64,000 nt of DNA from contig NZ_CP128362.1 of assembly GCF_034274695.1 (NCBI RefSeq), forward strand, positions 1,860,001-1,924,000. The letters are read 5' to 3'. A program made the translations under genes and the position numbers. Shown piece after piece: positions 6,512-15,808 of the stretch (its first letter is position 1; every line of letters begins with the position of its first letter). Under the pieces are notes generated by a model. That model was not told the DNA's origin. It ran no database searches and was given only the letters and a program-made list of their open reading frames with translations. This stretch comes from Chitinophaga sp. LS1. GTDB lineage: Bacteria > Bacteroidota > Bacteroidia > Chitinophagales > Chitinophagaceae.

Positions 6512-9500
6512 ATGCCTGAAGTAACAAACAACACGCCGCGATTGCTGGCAGCAGCGAAAGAGTTTAATATTGGAAAGGAAACGTTGATCGACTTCCTTTC
6601 TAATAAAGGCTATGACATGGATGGATTCGGTTCACCTAATGCACGCCTGACCTCTCAGATGTACACAGCTTTGCAATCTGAATTCCAACAGGACAAGGCT
6701 AATAAGCGTAAAAGCGATCAGATAGCCCTGCCCAAAGGAAGCGTGTTAGATGCAATGAAGAAGAAGGAAAAAGAAGAAGCAGAAGCAGCCGCTAAGAAGA
6801 AAGAAGCAGCTGCCAAGGAAGAGCAGCCCACAGCCCCGGTAGCAGAGGTACCAAAACCAGAAGCTAAACCAGAACCAAAGCCTGAGCCGAAGGTAGAACA
6901 GCCTAAAGCCGAGCCGAAGCCCGAACCCAAACCGGAGCCGAAGCCTGAGCCTAAACCAGAGCCTGTAAAGGCACCGGTTGCAGAAGTTCCTCCTGTTATA
7001 GTGAAGGAAGAAGTTAAACCGCAGCAACCGCCTGTAGCACCTGTCGCTGAAAAAGCGCCGGAACCAAAGCCACAACCGGAACCTGAAAAGAAACCAGATA
7101 CTCCAAGAATCAATGGTCCTAAAATCATGGGCACTATCGACCTCGAGGCTCTGAACAGACATAATAATAAAAAACCTCAGCCTGCCGCAGCTAAAAGGCC
7201 AGAACAGGAAGAGAAACCACCGGTTGCAAAACAACCGGAACCGGTAGCTAAGGCGCAAGAGCCTGTACAGGTACCTCCTGTACAACAGCAAACTACTCCT
7301 CCGGTGCAAACTCCTGTTGCGACAGAAAAACCTGTCCAGCCAGAAGTAAAACCTACTCCGGTGCAACAACAACCAATAGAAAAAGAAAAAATTACAGCGC
7401 CTGCTGCTGAAAAAACTGCTCCAAAAGCTGTAGAAGAGAAACAGGCGCCAGCTACCGAAAAACCGGCAGCTGCTCAGGAAAAAACAAAAGAACCGGCTGC
7501 AAAAGAACAAATTAAGCCGGCCGCACACCATATGGACGTAGTTGCAGCAGCAGATATCACATCTGAGCAAGATGACAACACCGGTTCTGCCGTAATTGAA
7601 AACATTCAGGCAGAAAAATTAACTGGTCCTAAAGTCATCGGTAAAATCGACCTCCCCGTTCATCAGGAAAGGAGAGATCGTGACAATAAGGGCAATAATA
7701 ACTTCAACCGCGGTGGCAATAATAATAATGCCGAAAACAACCGTAAACGTAAGCGTATAATTGTCGAAAAGAAACCTGAGCCTATCCAGCCAGGCGATGA
7801 AGCCAACAAGGGTGGCGAAGGTACTCATGGCAACAACCAGGGTGGTAACCGTGGTGGCCAGGGTCACCAGGGCGGTAACCGCGAGGGTGGTAACCGTAAC
7901 TTCAACAGAGACAACCGTGGTGGTGGTGGTAACCGTGATCATAGTCACGGTGGCGGCCATAACAACAATAATAGTAGCAACACTAACCGTCCGGCTGGTC
8001 CTAGCAGACCTCATACCGCACCTAACCGTGACAACCGCCCAGGTGGTGGTCCAGGTCATCAGGGTGGTAACCGTGGTCCGGGTGGTCCAGGTCATCAGGG
8101 AGGCAATCGCGGTCCAGGTGGTGGTCAGGGTGGCAACCGTCCGGGTGGACAAGGTGGTGGTTACAACCGTAGTGGTGGCGGCCAATATGGCAATCGCCCA
8201 GGTGGTAGCAGCTATAACAACCGTAGCGGCAAGCCAGAAGATAAGGAGATCGACAAAAACGAAATCCAGAATAAGATCAAGGAAACCATGGCCAAAATGG
8301 GCGGTGGTGGAGGCCGAGGCAAAAACATCAAAGCAAAACAACGCCGTGAGAAACGTCATGAGCTCGCTGAGCAAATGGCAAATCAGGCCGGCGGTGACCA
8401 CAAGCTGCAGGTTACTGAGTTCGTTTCTGTAAGCGAACTGGCCAACCTGATGGATGTAAGCTTTGCCGAGGTGATCTCAAAATGTATGGGACTGGGTATC
8501 ATGGTATCCATCAACCAACGTCTGGATGCAGAAGTAATCGAACTGGTAGCTGGCGAGTTTGGCTATGAAGTAGAATTCATCGGTGTAGATGAATCCGACG
8601 ACATAGAAGAAGAAGAAATCCAGGATAATGAAGAAGATCTGGTACCTAGAGCACCAATCGTTACCATCATGGGTCACGTTGACCACGGTAAAACTTCATT
8701 ACTTGACTATATCCGTAATGCAAACGTAGTATCCGGTGAGGCCGGCGGTATCACCCAGCACATTGGTGCTTACCAGGTGACTACAGCTGCTGGCAAGCGC
8801 GTTACCTTCCTCGATACCCCTGGTCACGAAGCGTTTACAGCGATGCGTGCCCGTGGTGCCAAGGTGGCGGATATTGCAATCATCGTAATCGCTGCGGACG
8901 ATGCTATCATGCCTCAAACACGTGAAGCAATCTCCCACTCACAGGCTGCTGGTCTGCCAATGATCTTTGCGATCAACAAGATCGATAAGGATGGCGCCAA
9001 CCCTGAAAAAATCAAAGAACAACTGGCAGGTATGAACCTCCTGGTTGAAGATTGGGGTGGTAAATACCAAAGCCAGGAAATCTCAGCGAAGAGTGGTCTG
9101 AACATCGACGTATTATTGGAAAAGATCCTGCTCGAAGCAGAACTGCTGGAACTGAAAGCTAACCCGAACAGGGAAGGTTCCGGTAGCGTGATCGAAGCCT
9201 CTCTCGATAAAGGTCGTGGTTATGTAGCGACCCTGCTGGTACAAAATGGTACCCTCCGTCAGGGCGATACCATCGCTTCCGGTTCTAACTTCGGTAAGAT
9301 CAAAGCGATGTTCAACGAACGCGGTCTGCGCGTTGACTCCGCCGGACCATCTGCTCCTGTACAGGTGCTGGGTCTGAACGGTGCTCCACAGGCCGGTGAG
9401 AAATTCAGAATGTATGAAAATGAATCTGAAGCGAAGGAAACTGCAAACCGTCGTGCTCAGATCATCCGCGAACAAGGTATCCGTACTAAGAAACATATCA

Positions 9501-10150
9501 CACTGGATGAAATTGGCCGCCGTCTGGCACTGGGCAACTTCAAACAGCTGAACGTAATCATCAAGGGTGACTTCGATGGTTCTGTAGAAGCGCTGAGCGA
9601 CTCCCTGCAGAAACTGTCTACCGAAGAAATCGTGGTGAGCGTTGTACACAAGGCAGTAGGTCAGATCACCGAATCCGACGTATTGCTGGCTACCGCATCC
9701 GATGCGATCATCCTTGGCTTCCAGGTTCGACCTTCTTCTCAGGCTAGCAAACTGGCAGAGAAAGAAAATATCGAAATCCGTACTTACTCCATCATCTATG
9801 ACGCTATCGATGAACTGAAGAGCGCGATGGAAGGTATGCTGGAACCGAAGATCGAGAAGAAAGTGGTTGCGAACGTGGAAATCCGCGAAACCTACCGCTT
9901 CGACAAGGTTACCGTTGCAGGTTGCTTTGTACTGGATGGTAAGATCACCCGTAACACCCGTGTCAACCTGGTACGTGAAGGTATCGTGATCTACACCGGC
10001 GAACTTCAATCCCTGAAACGCTATAAGGACGATGTGAAGGAAGTTGCATCCAACATGGAGTGCGGTCTGAGTATCAAGAATTACAGCGACCTTAAAGTGG
10101 GCGATATCGTAGAAGGTTTCGAAGAAGTAGAAGTTAAACGTACGCTCTAA
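6512..10150 (+). CDS. infB: Translation initiation factor IF-2 with a very long disordered N-terminus
   Basis: A 1212-residue protein from the ATG at 6512 ([18 protein letters not shown]), much longer than E. coli IF-2 (890). An N-terminal IF2-N helix domain (about 10-60) is followed by about 540 low-complexity residues. These include EPKPEP repeats (about 110-160), a Pro/Gln/Lys/Ala tract to about 370, then a Gly/Asn/Arg/Gln segment with RGG-like repeats (about 410-585). A second IF2-N domain lies near 640-690. The GTPase domain has G1 GHVDHGKT at 721-728, DTPGHE and NKID, then domains II-IV. It delivers initiator tRNA to the 30S subunit. It closes the operon before a strong terminator. Confidence 0.97.
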   Translation: MPEVTNNTPRLLAAAKEFNIGKETLIDFLSNKGYDMDGFGSPNARLTSQMYTALQSEFQQDKANKRKSDQIALPKGSVLDAMKKKEKEEAEAAAKKKEAAAKEEQPTAPVAEVPKPEAKPEPKPEPKVEQPKAEPKPEPKPEPKPEPKPEPVKAPVAEVPPVIVKEEVKPQQPPVAPVAEKAPEPKPQPEPEKKPDTPRINGPKIMGTIDLEALNRHNNKKPQPAAAKRPEQEEKPPVAKQPEPVAKAQEPVQVPPVQQQTTPPVQTPVATEKPVQPEVKPTPVQQQPIEKEKITAPAAEKTAPKAVEEKQAPATEKPAAAQEKTKEPAAKEQIKPAAHHMDVVAAADITSEQDDNTGSAVIENIQAEKLTGPKVIGKIDLPVHQERRDRDNKGNNNFNRGGNNNNAENNRKRKRIIVEKKPEPIQPGDEANKGGEGTHGNNQGGNRGGQGHQGGNREGGNRNFNRDNRGGGGNRDHSHGGGHNNNNSSNTNRPAGPSRPHTAPNRDNRPGGGPGHQGGNRGPGGPGHQGGNRGPGGGQGGNRPGGQGGGYNRSGGGQYGNRPGGSSYNNRSGKPEDKEIDKNEIQNKIKETMAKMGGGGGRGKNIKAKQRREKRHELAEQMANQAGGDHKLQVTEFVSVSELANLMDVSFAEVISKCMGLGIMVSINQRLDAEVIELVAGEFGYEVEFIGVDESDDIEEEEIQDNEEDLVPRAPIVTIMGHVDHGKTSLLDYIRNANVVSGEAGGITQHIGAYQVTTAAGKRVTFLDTPGHEAFTAMRARGAKVADIAIIVIAADDAIMPQTREAISHSQAAGLPMIFAINKIDKDGANPEKIKEQLAGMNLLVEDWGGKYQSQEISAKSGLNIDVLLEKILLEAELLELKANPNREGSGSVIEASLDKGRGYVATLLVQNGTLRQGDTIASGSNFGKIKAMFNERGLRVDSAGPSAPVQVLGLNGAPQAGEKFRMYENESEAKETANRRAQIIREQGIRTKKHITLDEIGRRLALGNFKQLNVIIKGDFDGSVEALSDSLQKLSTEEIVVSVVHKAVGQITESDVLLATASDAIILGFQVRPSSQASKLAEKENIEIRTYSIIYDAIDELKSAMEGMLEPKIEKKVVANVEIRETYRFDKVTVAGCFVLDGKITRNTRVNLVREGIVIYTGELQSLKRYKDDVKEVASNMECGLSIKNYSDLKVGDIVEGFEEVEVKRTL

Positions 10151-10190
10151 TGCAGCCTGCACAAGGCTTTTACAGCAATAAAATTTTGTT

Positions 10191-10225
10191 AAAAAAATAA
10201 GCCGCTCTTACGCGGCTTATTTTTT
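10191..10225 (+). terminator. Terminator ending the rimP-nusA-infB operon
   Basis: AATAAGCCGC pairs with GCGGCTTATT across a 6-nt loop, flanked by A7 and T6 runs, 40 bp past the infB stop. The symmetrical A/T flanks would let it work in both directions. Confidence 0.9.
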
Positions 10226-10228
10226 GGT

Positions 10229-10236
10229 TATTTTTG
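10229..10236 (+). promoter_or_regulatory. -7 promoter box TATTTTTG of surA
   Basis: Exact TAnnTTTG match 24 bp ahead of the surA ATG and directly downstream of the infB terminator, so surA has its own promoter. Confidence 0.5.
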
Positions 10237-10260
10237 AGACTCACTGTGCTATTTAATACT

Positions 10261-11643
10261 ATGAATAAATTTTTGGCTTTTTCTGCAGTTGTGATGCTGC
10301 TCGGTCAGGTTGCTTCTGCGCAGCAGCGAATGGTGGCGGACAAAATTGCCGCTATTGTGGGAGATAAGATCATCCTGAGCTCCGATGTAGAAGGGGAACT
10401 GGTGAATATGCAACGCCAGATTCAGGACGGTAATCTGCCTCCTGATGCGGCTTGTACGATCATGGAACAGATCATTGCCCAAAAAGTAATGGTGATTCAG
10501 GCAGAGAGAGACAGCTTGCCCGTAAGTGAATCAGATGTGGATGGTCAGATCGACAACCGTATCCGCTACTTCGAGCAACTGTACGGTAGCCGTGAGAAAA
10601 TGAAAGAAATAACCGGTTACTCCGTATACCAGCTGCGTGAGCGCTTCCGCCAGCCTATCAAAGAAGGGCTGCTGGCCAAGGCTATGCAGGACAAGATCAC
10701 TAACTCTGTGAAAGTTACACCTTCTGAGGTGAAAAGGTATTTTGACGGTATTCCTAAGGACAGCCTCAAATTTTATGAGTCTGAACTGGAAATCGGTCAA
10801 CTGATCATCATTCCAAAGGCAACCAAAGAGATGGAACAATACACCATCGACCGCCTGAATGAGATCAAAAAAGATGTATTGGCAAAGAAAGCCGACTTCG
10901 GCCGCCAGGCCATCATGATCTCCGAAGATCCAGGTACCAAAGAAAATAATGGTATCTACATCCTGAACCGTACTGACAAACAGTGGGATCCTGAATTCCT
11001 TGCTGCCTCTTTCAGGCTCAAGGAAAATGAGATCTCTTCTCCTGTAAAAAGCCAGTTCGGTTACCACCTGATCCAGTGTCTGAAACGCCAGGGCGACAAC
11101 ATCACCGTACAGCACATCCTGCTTAAACCACTCGTTGGTAAGTCTGATATCGCTGCTGCAAAGGTGAAACTGGATAGCATTCGTCAACTCATCGTAAATG
11201 GTAAAATGAACTTCGGTGATGCTGTGAACAAATTCAGCGATGAGCAAATGGCTAAATTTACAGGTGGTATGTTGCAGAACAATGTAAGCGGCGGTACCCT
11301 GATCACTATGGACCAGCTGGATCAGCCATCAGAAAGAGCCATCGTTATGATGCTCGATACCCTGAAACCAGGCGGCATATCAGAACCAGTGCAGTATGTA
11401 GACGAAGAAAGCAAAGCTACCCAGCTTCGTATCGTATACCTGAAAACACGTACCAACCCTCACCGCGAAAACCTGAATGACGATTACGCACGTATTCAAC
11501 AGCGTACATTGGCCATCAAACAGGCAGAAGCAAGAGATAAATGGCTGAGAGAAACAATCCCTACATATTACATCCATGTAGATAATGAGTATAAGAAATG
11601 TGGGCATATAGCCAGATGGATGGGTGCAGTAGCACAGAAGTAA
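10261..11643 (+). CDS. surA: Periplasmic peptidyl-prolyl isomerase / chaperone SurA
   Basis: A 460-residue protein from the ATG at 10261, with signal peptide MNKFLAFSAVVMLLGQVASAQ. It has a SurA N-domain (VADKIAAIVGDKIILSSDVEGEL, about 25-160) and two parvulin (PpiC) domains at about 175-270 and 285-395, the first with GYHLIQCLKRQGD at its end. SurA escorts outer-membrane proteins through the periplasm and isomerises prolyl bonds. It is a single transcription unit between two terminators. Confidence 0.92.
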   Translation: MNKFLAFSAVVMLLGQVASAQQRMVADKIAAIVGDKIILSSDVEGELVNMQRQIQDGNLPPDAACTIMEQIIAQKVMVIQAERDSLPVSESDVDGQIDNRIRYFEQLYGSREKMKEITGYSVYQLRERFRQPIKEGLLAKAMQDKITNSVKVTPSEVKRYFDGIPKDSLKFYESELEIGQLIIIPKATKEMEQYTIDRLNEIKKDVLAKKADFGRQAIMISEDPGTKENNGIYILNRTDKQWDPEFLAASFRLKENEISSPVKSQFGYHLIQCLKRQGDNITVQHILLKPLVGKSDIAAAKVKLDSIRQLIVNGKMNFGDAVNKFSDEQMAKFTGGMLQNNVSGGTLITMDQLDQPSERAIVMMLDTLKPGGISEPVQYVDEESKATQLRIVYLKTRTNPHRENLNDDYARIQQRTLAIKQAEARDKWLRETIPTYYIHVDNEYKKCGHIARWMGAVAQK

Positions 11644-11650
11644 TTACTGA

Positions 11651-11679
11651 AAAGGCGGATCAAATCGATCCGCCTTTTT
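11651..11679 (+). terminator. Terminator after surA
   Basis: A 9-bp GC-rich stem (AGGCGGATC / GATCCGCCT) with a 5-nt loop, followed by T5, 8 bp past the surA stop. Confidence 0.9.
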
Positions 11680-11697
11680 GTTTAGGTTTTTTCAACG

Positions 11698-11705
11698 TAA
11701 CTTCG
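11698..11705 (+). promoter_or_regulatory. Probable -7 box variant TAACTTCG of the purF-like gene
   Basis: Same octamer as in front of the DUF2752 gene, 20 bp ahead of the ATG at 11726 and downstream of the surA terminator. Confidence 0.4.
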
Positions 11706-11725
11706 CGCCTTCAATTCATAATGGG

Positions 11726-13573
11726 ATGAGCGAAGCCATAAAACATGAATGCGGATTAGCATTTATAAGACTTAGGAAGCCTTTTTCTTATTATCAGCAA
11801 CAATATGGAACGGTTTTCTACGGCCTCAACAAATTGTACCTGCTGATGGAAAAGCAGCATAACCGTGGACAGGATGGTGCAGGTATAGCCACTGTGAAGT
11901 TGAACACCGAACCCGGGGTTCCCTTCATGCACAGGCTTCGAAGCAGCGCTCCCCAAGCCATAGGAGACATCTTCGGCAAGGTAAGAGACGAAATCGACGA
12001 AATCGAAAAATACCAACCGGAAATCACCAAGTACCCCGGCCTCATGAAAGGCCACATGCGTTTCCTCGGCGAAAACATGATGGGTCACCTCCGCTACGCC
12101 ACTCAGGGTAAAAACAACGTAGAACTCTGCCACCCGTTCGTAAGATATAACACCATCCCCGCACGCAACCTCTCTATCGCAGGCAACTTCAACCTCGTAA
12201 ATGCTGATGAACTGTTTAAGTTCGTAAATGTAGACCCGGGAGAAACTCACCGTAACAGTGACCTCGCGGCGATGCTGGAAGTTGTACACCACTTCCTGTG
12301 CAAAGAAGATGAAGTACGTCAGAACGGACTGGATGTGAAGAAGATCCTGAAGGATGCCTTCTCTATGTTCGACGGTGGTTATCACGTGTGTGGCCTGCTG
12401 GGTAGTGGCGATTCTTTCGTGATCCGCGATGGCCACGGTATCCGTCCTTCTTATTATTATGTGAATGACGAGGTGATCGTAGCCGCTTCTGAGCGTGCTG
12501 CCATCCGTACCGCATTCAATGTAGGTGAAAATGAAGTACACGAACTGATGCCAGGAAACGCCCTGATCGTAAAAGAAAACGGCGAATACAGCATTGAGCA
12601 GATCCTGGATCAGAAAGAACGTAAAGCTTGTAGCTTCGAGAGGATCTACTTCTCCCGTGGTAATGACGAAAAGATCTATAAAGAGCGTTCCCGCCTGGGT
12701 TACAACCTGGCTGAGCGGGTTCTTGCAGATATTAATAATGACCTGAAGAATACCATCTTCTCCTTTATTCCAAACACCGCTGAGATTGCCTTTTATGGTA
12801 TGATCAAGGGTTTGGAAGACTACCTGAATAAAATCAAGGTAGAAAGGATCGTATCATGGGGCAAAGACTTCGATGAGGAAAAGCTGACTGAAATGGTGAA
12901 CCGCCGTATCCGCATCGACAAAATTGCTATCAAAGACGTGAAGATGCGTACGTTCATCACTGCCGATACCAGCCGTAATGAGATGGTGCAGCACGTGTAT
13001 GACATCACTTATGGTACTGTTCGTCCGGGTGTGGATACGCTGGTAGTGATCGATGACTCTATCGTAAGAGGTACCACCCTGCGTGAAAGCATTATCAAAA
13101 TGCTGGACAGACTGGGTCCAAAACGTATTATTATCGTTTCTTCTGCTCCACAGATCCGTTATCCTGACTGCTATGGTATTGATATGAGCAAGATGGGTGA
13201 TTTTGTGGCTTTCCAGGCAGCAATTGCCCTGCTGAAAGACCATGGTAAGGAGCATATACTGCAGGAAGCGTATGGTTTGTGCAATGAGTTACAACGTACA
13301 AATACATTGCATGCGCAGAACGTGGTGAGGAATATTTATAAACCATTTACTACTGAGCAGATTTCTGCAAAGATTGCAGAGATCATCACTCCGAAAGGAA
13401 TAAGCGCAGAGGTAAATGTGATTTATCAGTCTATTGAGAGCCTGCACGAGGCTTGTCCTAATAACTTAGGGGATTGGTACTTTACAGGGAATTATCCGAC
13501 ACCGGGAGGGAATAGGGTAGTGAATAAGGCGTTTATGAACTTCATGGAAGGGAAGAACGAAAGAGGATACTAA
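11726..13573 (+). CDS. purF: Amidophosphoribosyltransferase-like class II glutamine amidotransferase
   Basis: A 615-residue protein. MSEAIKHECGLAFIRL sets the putative N-terminal nucleophile Cys at position 9; like Bacillus PurF it would need an 8-residue propeptide cleaved after Glu8. The glutaminase domain (about 9-260) carries NRGQDGAG and MGHLRYATQGKNN. The phosphoribosyltransferase domain (about 350-540) carries the PRPP loop TLVVIDDSIVRGTT. It is about 110 residues longer than E. coli PurF, with an inserted region around 300-400, as in the Bacteroidota form. The expected reaction is PRPP plus glutamine to phosphoribosylamine, the first purine step. An alternative ATG lies at 11721 out of frame. 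Confidence 0.85.
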   Translation: MSEAIKHECGLAFIRLRKPFSYYQQQYGTVFYGLNKLYLLMEKQHNRGQDGAGIATVKLNTEPGVPFMHRLRSSAPQAIGDIFGKVRDEIDEIEKYQPEITKYPGLMKGHMRFLGENMMGHLRYATQGKNNVELCHPFVRYNTIPARNLSIAGNFNLVNADELFKFVNVDPGETHRNSDLAAMLEVVHHFLCKEDEVRQNGLDVKKILKDAFSMFDGGYHVCGLLGSGDSFVIRDGHGIRPSYYYVNDEVIVAASERAAIRTAFNVGENEVHELMPGNALIVKENGEYSIEQILDQKERKACSFERIYFSRGNDEKIYKERSRLGYNLAERVLADINNDLKNTIFSFIPNTAEIAFYGMIKGLEDYLNKIKVERIVSWGKDFDEEKLTEMVNRRIRIDKIAIKDVKMRTFITADTSRNEMVQHVYDITYGTVRPGVDTLVVIDDSIVRGTTLRESIIKMLDRLGPKRIIIVSSAPQIRYPDCYGIDMSKMGDFVAFQAAIALLKDHGKEHILQEAYGLCNELQRTNTLHAQNVVRNIYKPFTTEQISAKIAEIITPKGISAEVNVIYQSIESLHEACPNNLGDWYFTGNYPTPGGNRVVNKAFMNFMEGKNERGY

Positions 13574-13610
13574 AAATAAAGCCCGTTGCGTAGCAACGGG
13601 CTTTATTTTT
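13572..13610. terminator. Strong terminator after the purF-like gene
   Basis: A long stem (AAAATAAAGCCCGTTGC with its complement, GTA loop) overlapping the stop codon, ending in T5 on the plus strand and symmetrical on the minus strand. Confidence 0.9.
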
Positions 13611-13739
13611 GGGCAGCACCTGCTACGGGCATTATTAATTTTATCTTAAATCAGGCTTTATGCAGCAGGCCACACCATGAAGTGATCCAGTTATTTCAGT
13701 AAATTAGTAAGTAACTAAAAGTCAATTATCAATAACAGG

Positions 13740-14240
13740 ATGAAAACGTTACTGCTGATCCGCCACGCAAAATCTAGCTGGAATGATCCGGACGTAGATG
13801 ATTTTGACCGGCCACTCAACAAACGGGGCAAACAAAACGCACCAGAAATGGCCACTCGCCTACACTCCAGGGGAATCGTTCCCGAACTCCTTATCGCCAG
13901 CCCCGCCAAACGCACCAAAACGACTGCCCGTCTCATGGCTAAAGAATGGCATTATGACAAAGATGCCATCCTGCTGGAAGACGAACTCTATCTTTGCTAC
14001 GCCTCTACCTTCCTGAAAATGATCACTAAGATTGATGATGATATCGACACTGTCGCCATCTTCGCTCACAATCCAGGTATCACCGACTTCGCCAATTACA
14101 TCACGCAGGAAATCAGGATAGACAATATCCCTACCACCGGCGTTTTTGCTGTAAAAGCTAATATCAATTCATGGAAAGAGTTTGACAGCGCCACCAAGAA
14201 CTTTCTATTCTTTGACTATCCCAAAGCAGAAGTAGTCTAA
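13740..14240 (+). CDS. sixA: Phosphohistidine phosphatase SixA-like histidine phosphatase
   Basis: A 166-residue protein of the histidine phosphatase superfamily. MKTLLLIRHAKSSW gives the RHx motif with phospho-acceptor His9. LIASPAKRTKTTARLM contains the second arginine, and FAHNPGITDFANY the second histidine. SixA acts on phosphohistidine in phosphotransfer domains; other small-molecule substrates are possible. It stands alone and converges with proC (23-bp gap). Confidence 0.85.
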   Translation: MKTLLLIRHAKSSWNDPDVDDFDRPLNKRGKQNAPEMATRLHSRGIVPELLIASPAKRTKTTARLMAKEWHYDKDAILLEDELYLCYASTFLKMITKIDDDIDTVAIFAHNPGITDFANYITQEIRIDNIPTTGVFAVKANINSWKEFDSATKNFLFFDYPKAEVV

Positions 14241-14263
14241 GCCCCGTCCTGTTTCTCCCTATC

Positions 14264-15064
14264 TTAGTCTTTCTGAATCTTATTGTAGGATACTGTGATT
14301 CCTTTGATCAGTGAAGAACTGAATCCCTGGTGTTCCATCTCATTAAGACCTGCAATCGTACAACCTTTAGGGGTAGTCACCTTGTCGATCTCTTCTTCCG
14401 GATGGCGTTTCTCACGGATCAGCAATTCTGCCGCCCCCTTCACGGTTTGTGCCGCGATCAGGTTTGCCGTACGTACGTCAAAGCCGATTTCGATACCACC
14501 CTGGATGTTGGCCCTGATAAAACGCAGTGCATATGCAATACCACAGGCACCCAGTACCGTGGCCGCATCCATCAGCTTTTCGTCGATAGCTACGGTTACC
14601 CCCAGCTGGTCGAACATATCCTTCACATAATCCTGCAGCTCAGGCGCCACATTCTTGTAGCACACACAGGTCATTGACTCCTGAATAGCAATGGCTGTAT
14701 TCGGCATGGCACGTACGACTGCGATACCGGTACCACCTACCTTTTCCAGGTCATCCATTAACACCCCAGTCATGACACTGATCAGCACCTGCCTGGATGG
14801 ATCAAAGGCGGTCTGCACTTTGCTCAGTACATCTTTCCAGTTGTACGGCTTGAGGGCGATGACAACGATCTCCGCATCACGGATAGCGGCTTCGTTATCA
14901 GCAGTTGTATTGACACCGGCTGTCTGAAAGTCTTTCAGAGCCGTTACGTTTCTTCTGGTAATCGTCAGGTCGGCTGGTTGTGAAAACCCGCTTTTCAGTA
15001 AACCCTGTGCAATGGCAGCACCAAGATTGCCACCACCGATGATAGCTATTTTTTTGCTAGACAT
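14264..15064 (-). CDS. proC: Pyrroline-5-carboxylate reductase
   Basis: A 266-residue protein from the ATG at 15064 (MSSKKIAIIGGGNLGAAIAQGLLKSGF). Rossmann dinucleotide-binding motif GGGNLG at about 9-14. The C-terminal dimerisation domain has the ProC signature region ELLIREKRHPEEEIDKVTTPKGCTIAGLNEME, where the family has TSPGGTT. It reduces pyrroline-5-carboxylate to proline with NAD(P)H. The signature variant TPKGCT differs at the usual glycine/threonine positions but is within family variation. Confidence 0.9.
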   Translation of the reverse strand: MSSKKIAIIGGGNLGAAIAQGLLKSGFSQPADLTITRRNVTALKDFQTAGVNTTADNEAAIRDAEIVVIALKPYNWKDVLSKVQTAFDPSRQVLISVMTGVLMDDLEKVGGTGIAVVRAMPNTAIAIQESMTCVCYKNVAPELQDYVKDMFDQLGVTVAIDEKLMDAATVLGACGIAYALRFIRANIQGGIEIGFDVRTANLIAAQTVKGAAELLIREKRHPEEEIDKVTTPKGCTIAGLNEMEHQGFSSSLIKGITVSYNKIQKD

Positions 15065-15192
15065 GTTGTTCACTATATGCTTTAAATCAAGGGGAAGGTA
15101 TAACAAGATATGCAAATGTGCAAATGAATCAGCCACAATGGTTAGGCTCTTCGGGGGAAAATTTGTTACTTCGCATCCCAAAATCCTATGCA

Positions 15193-15705
15193 ATGCCTAA
15201 ACTTTTTTTTAGAGTGATCATGTGTATGCTCCTTTGTCTGTTTACTCAGACAATAGTGGCCAGCCCACCGAAGAAAATAAAAGGAAAGGTAGTGCGGATC
15301 ATAGATGGAGATACATTTGAGGTACTGGTAAAAAAAGAGACGTTCCGCATCAGGCTTTCTGCGATCGATGCACCGGAGAAGGGGCAGGACTACTACCAGA
15401 AAAGCAAACAGGCATTGTCCGATTTGTGTTTCAACAAGATCGTAACGGTCGAACTGTTACGAAAAGACAGGTATCAGCGCTGGATAGGCGATGTCTATAG
15501 TAGCAAAGGTGAATACATTAATGGCTGGATGATAGCCGGAGGGCATGCCTGGCATTATACAGAATATTCTAAAAGTGCACCATTGGCCGCGGCACAGGCC
15601 ACAGCCAAACGTAATAAACTGGGACTCTGGAAGCAGGGAAAACCTATCGCTCCCTGGGAGTTCCGCTCAGCCAAAAACAAAAACAGGAAGAAAAAGGCTG
15701 CTTAA
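15193..15705 (+). CDS. Secreted staphylococcal-nuclease-like (thermonuclease) protein
   Basis: A 170-residue protein from the ATG at 15193 with signal peptide MPKLFFRVIMCMLLCLFTQTIVA. The SNase fold shows IIDGDTFEVLV (calcium-binding Asp), FRIRLSAIDAPEKGQ (catalytic Arg and Glu) and DRYQRWIGDVY (second Arg). The Lys/Arg-rich tail (KNKNRKKKAA) may help bind nucleic acid. It probably cuts DNA/RNA in the periplasm or outside. A TTACTTCG element at 15166-15173 may be its promoter. Confidence 0.9.
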   Translation: MPKLFFRVIMCMLLCLFTQTIVASPPKKIKGKVVRIIDGDTFEVLVKKETFRIRLSAIDAPEKGQDYYQKSKQALSDLCFNKIVTVELLRKDRYQRWIGDVYSSKGEYINGWMIAGGHAWHYTEYSKSAPLAAAQATAKRNKLGLWKQGKPIAPWEFRSAKNKNRKKKAA

Positions 15706-15725
15706 TTTACTACCCCCTTATATTG

Positions 15726-15778
15726 ATATCCCTAAAATAACGGCTATGCATGCGGCATAAGCGTTATTTTAGGGATAT
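15726..15778. repeat. 53-nt near-perfect inverted repeat
   Basis: Arms 15726-15742 and 15762-15778 pair perfectly for 17 bp. The 19-nt centre can add seven more pairs with one bulge. It lies between the nuclease stop and the helicase start. No T run longer than four follows, so it is not a typical terminator on either strand. Confidence 0.7.
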
Positions 15779-15808
15779 TTTCAATAAGTGGAAATCTGTA
15801 TTTAACTT

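Noticed and set aside
7619..8401. Long open frames on the minus strand and in another plus frame across the infB repeat region
   Set aside because: They are Thr/Val- or Arg-rich low-complexity translations of the Gly/Asn/Arg-coding repeats of infB, with no family pattern and no promoter.
9113..10162. 349-codon minus-strand open frame opposite the 3' half of infB
   Set aside because: Antisense shadow caused by codon bias of a conserved GTPase gene; the translation has no recognisable domain.
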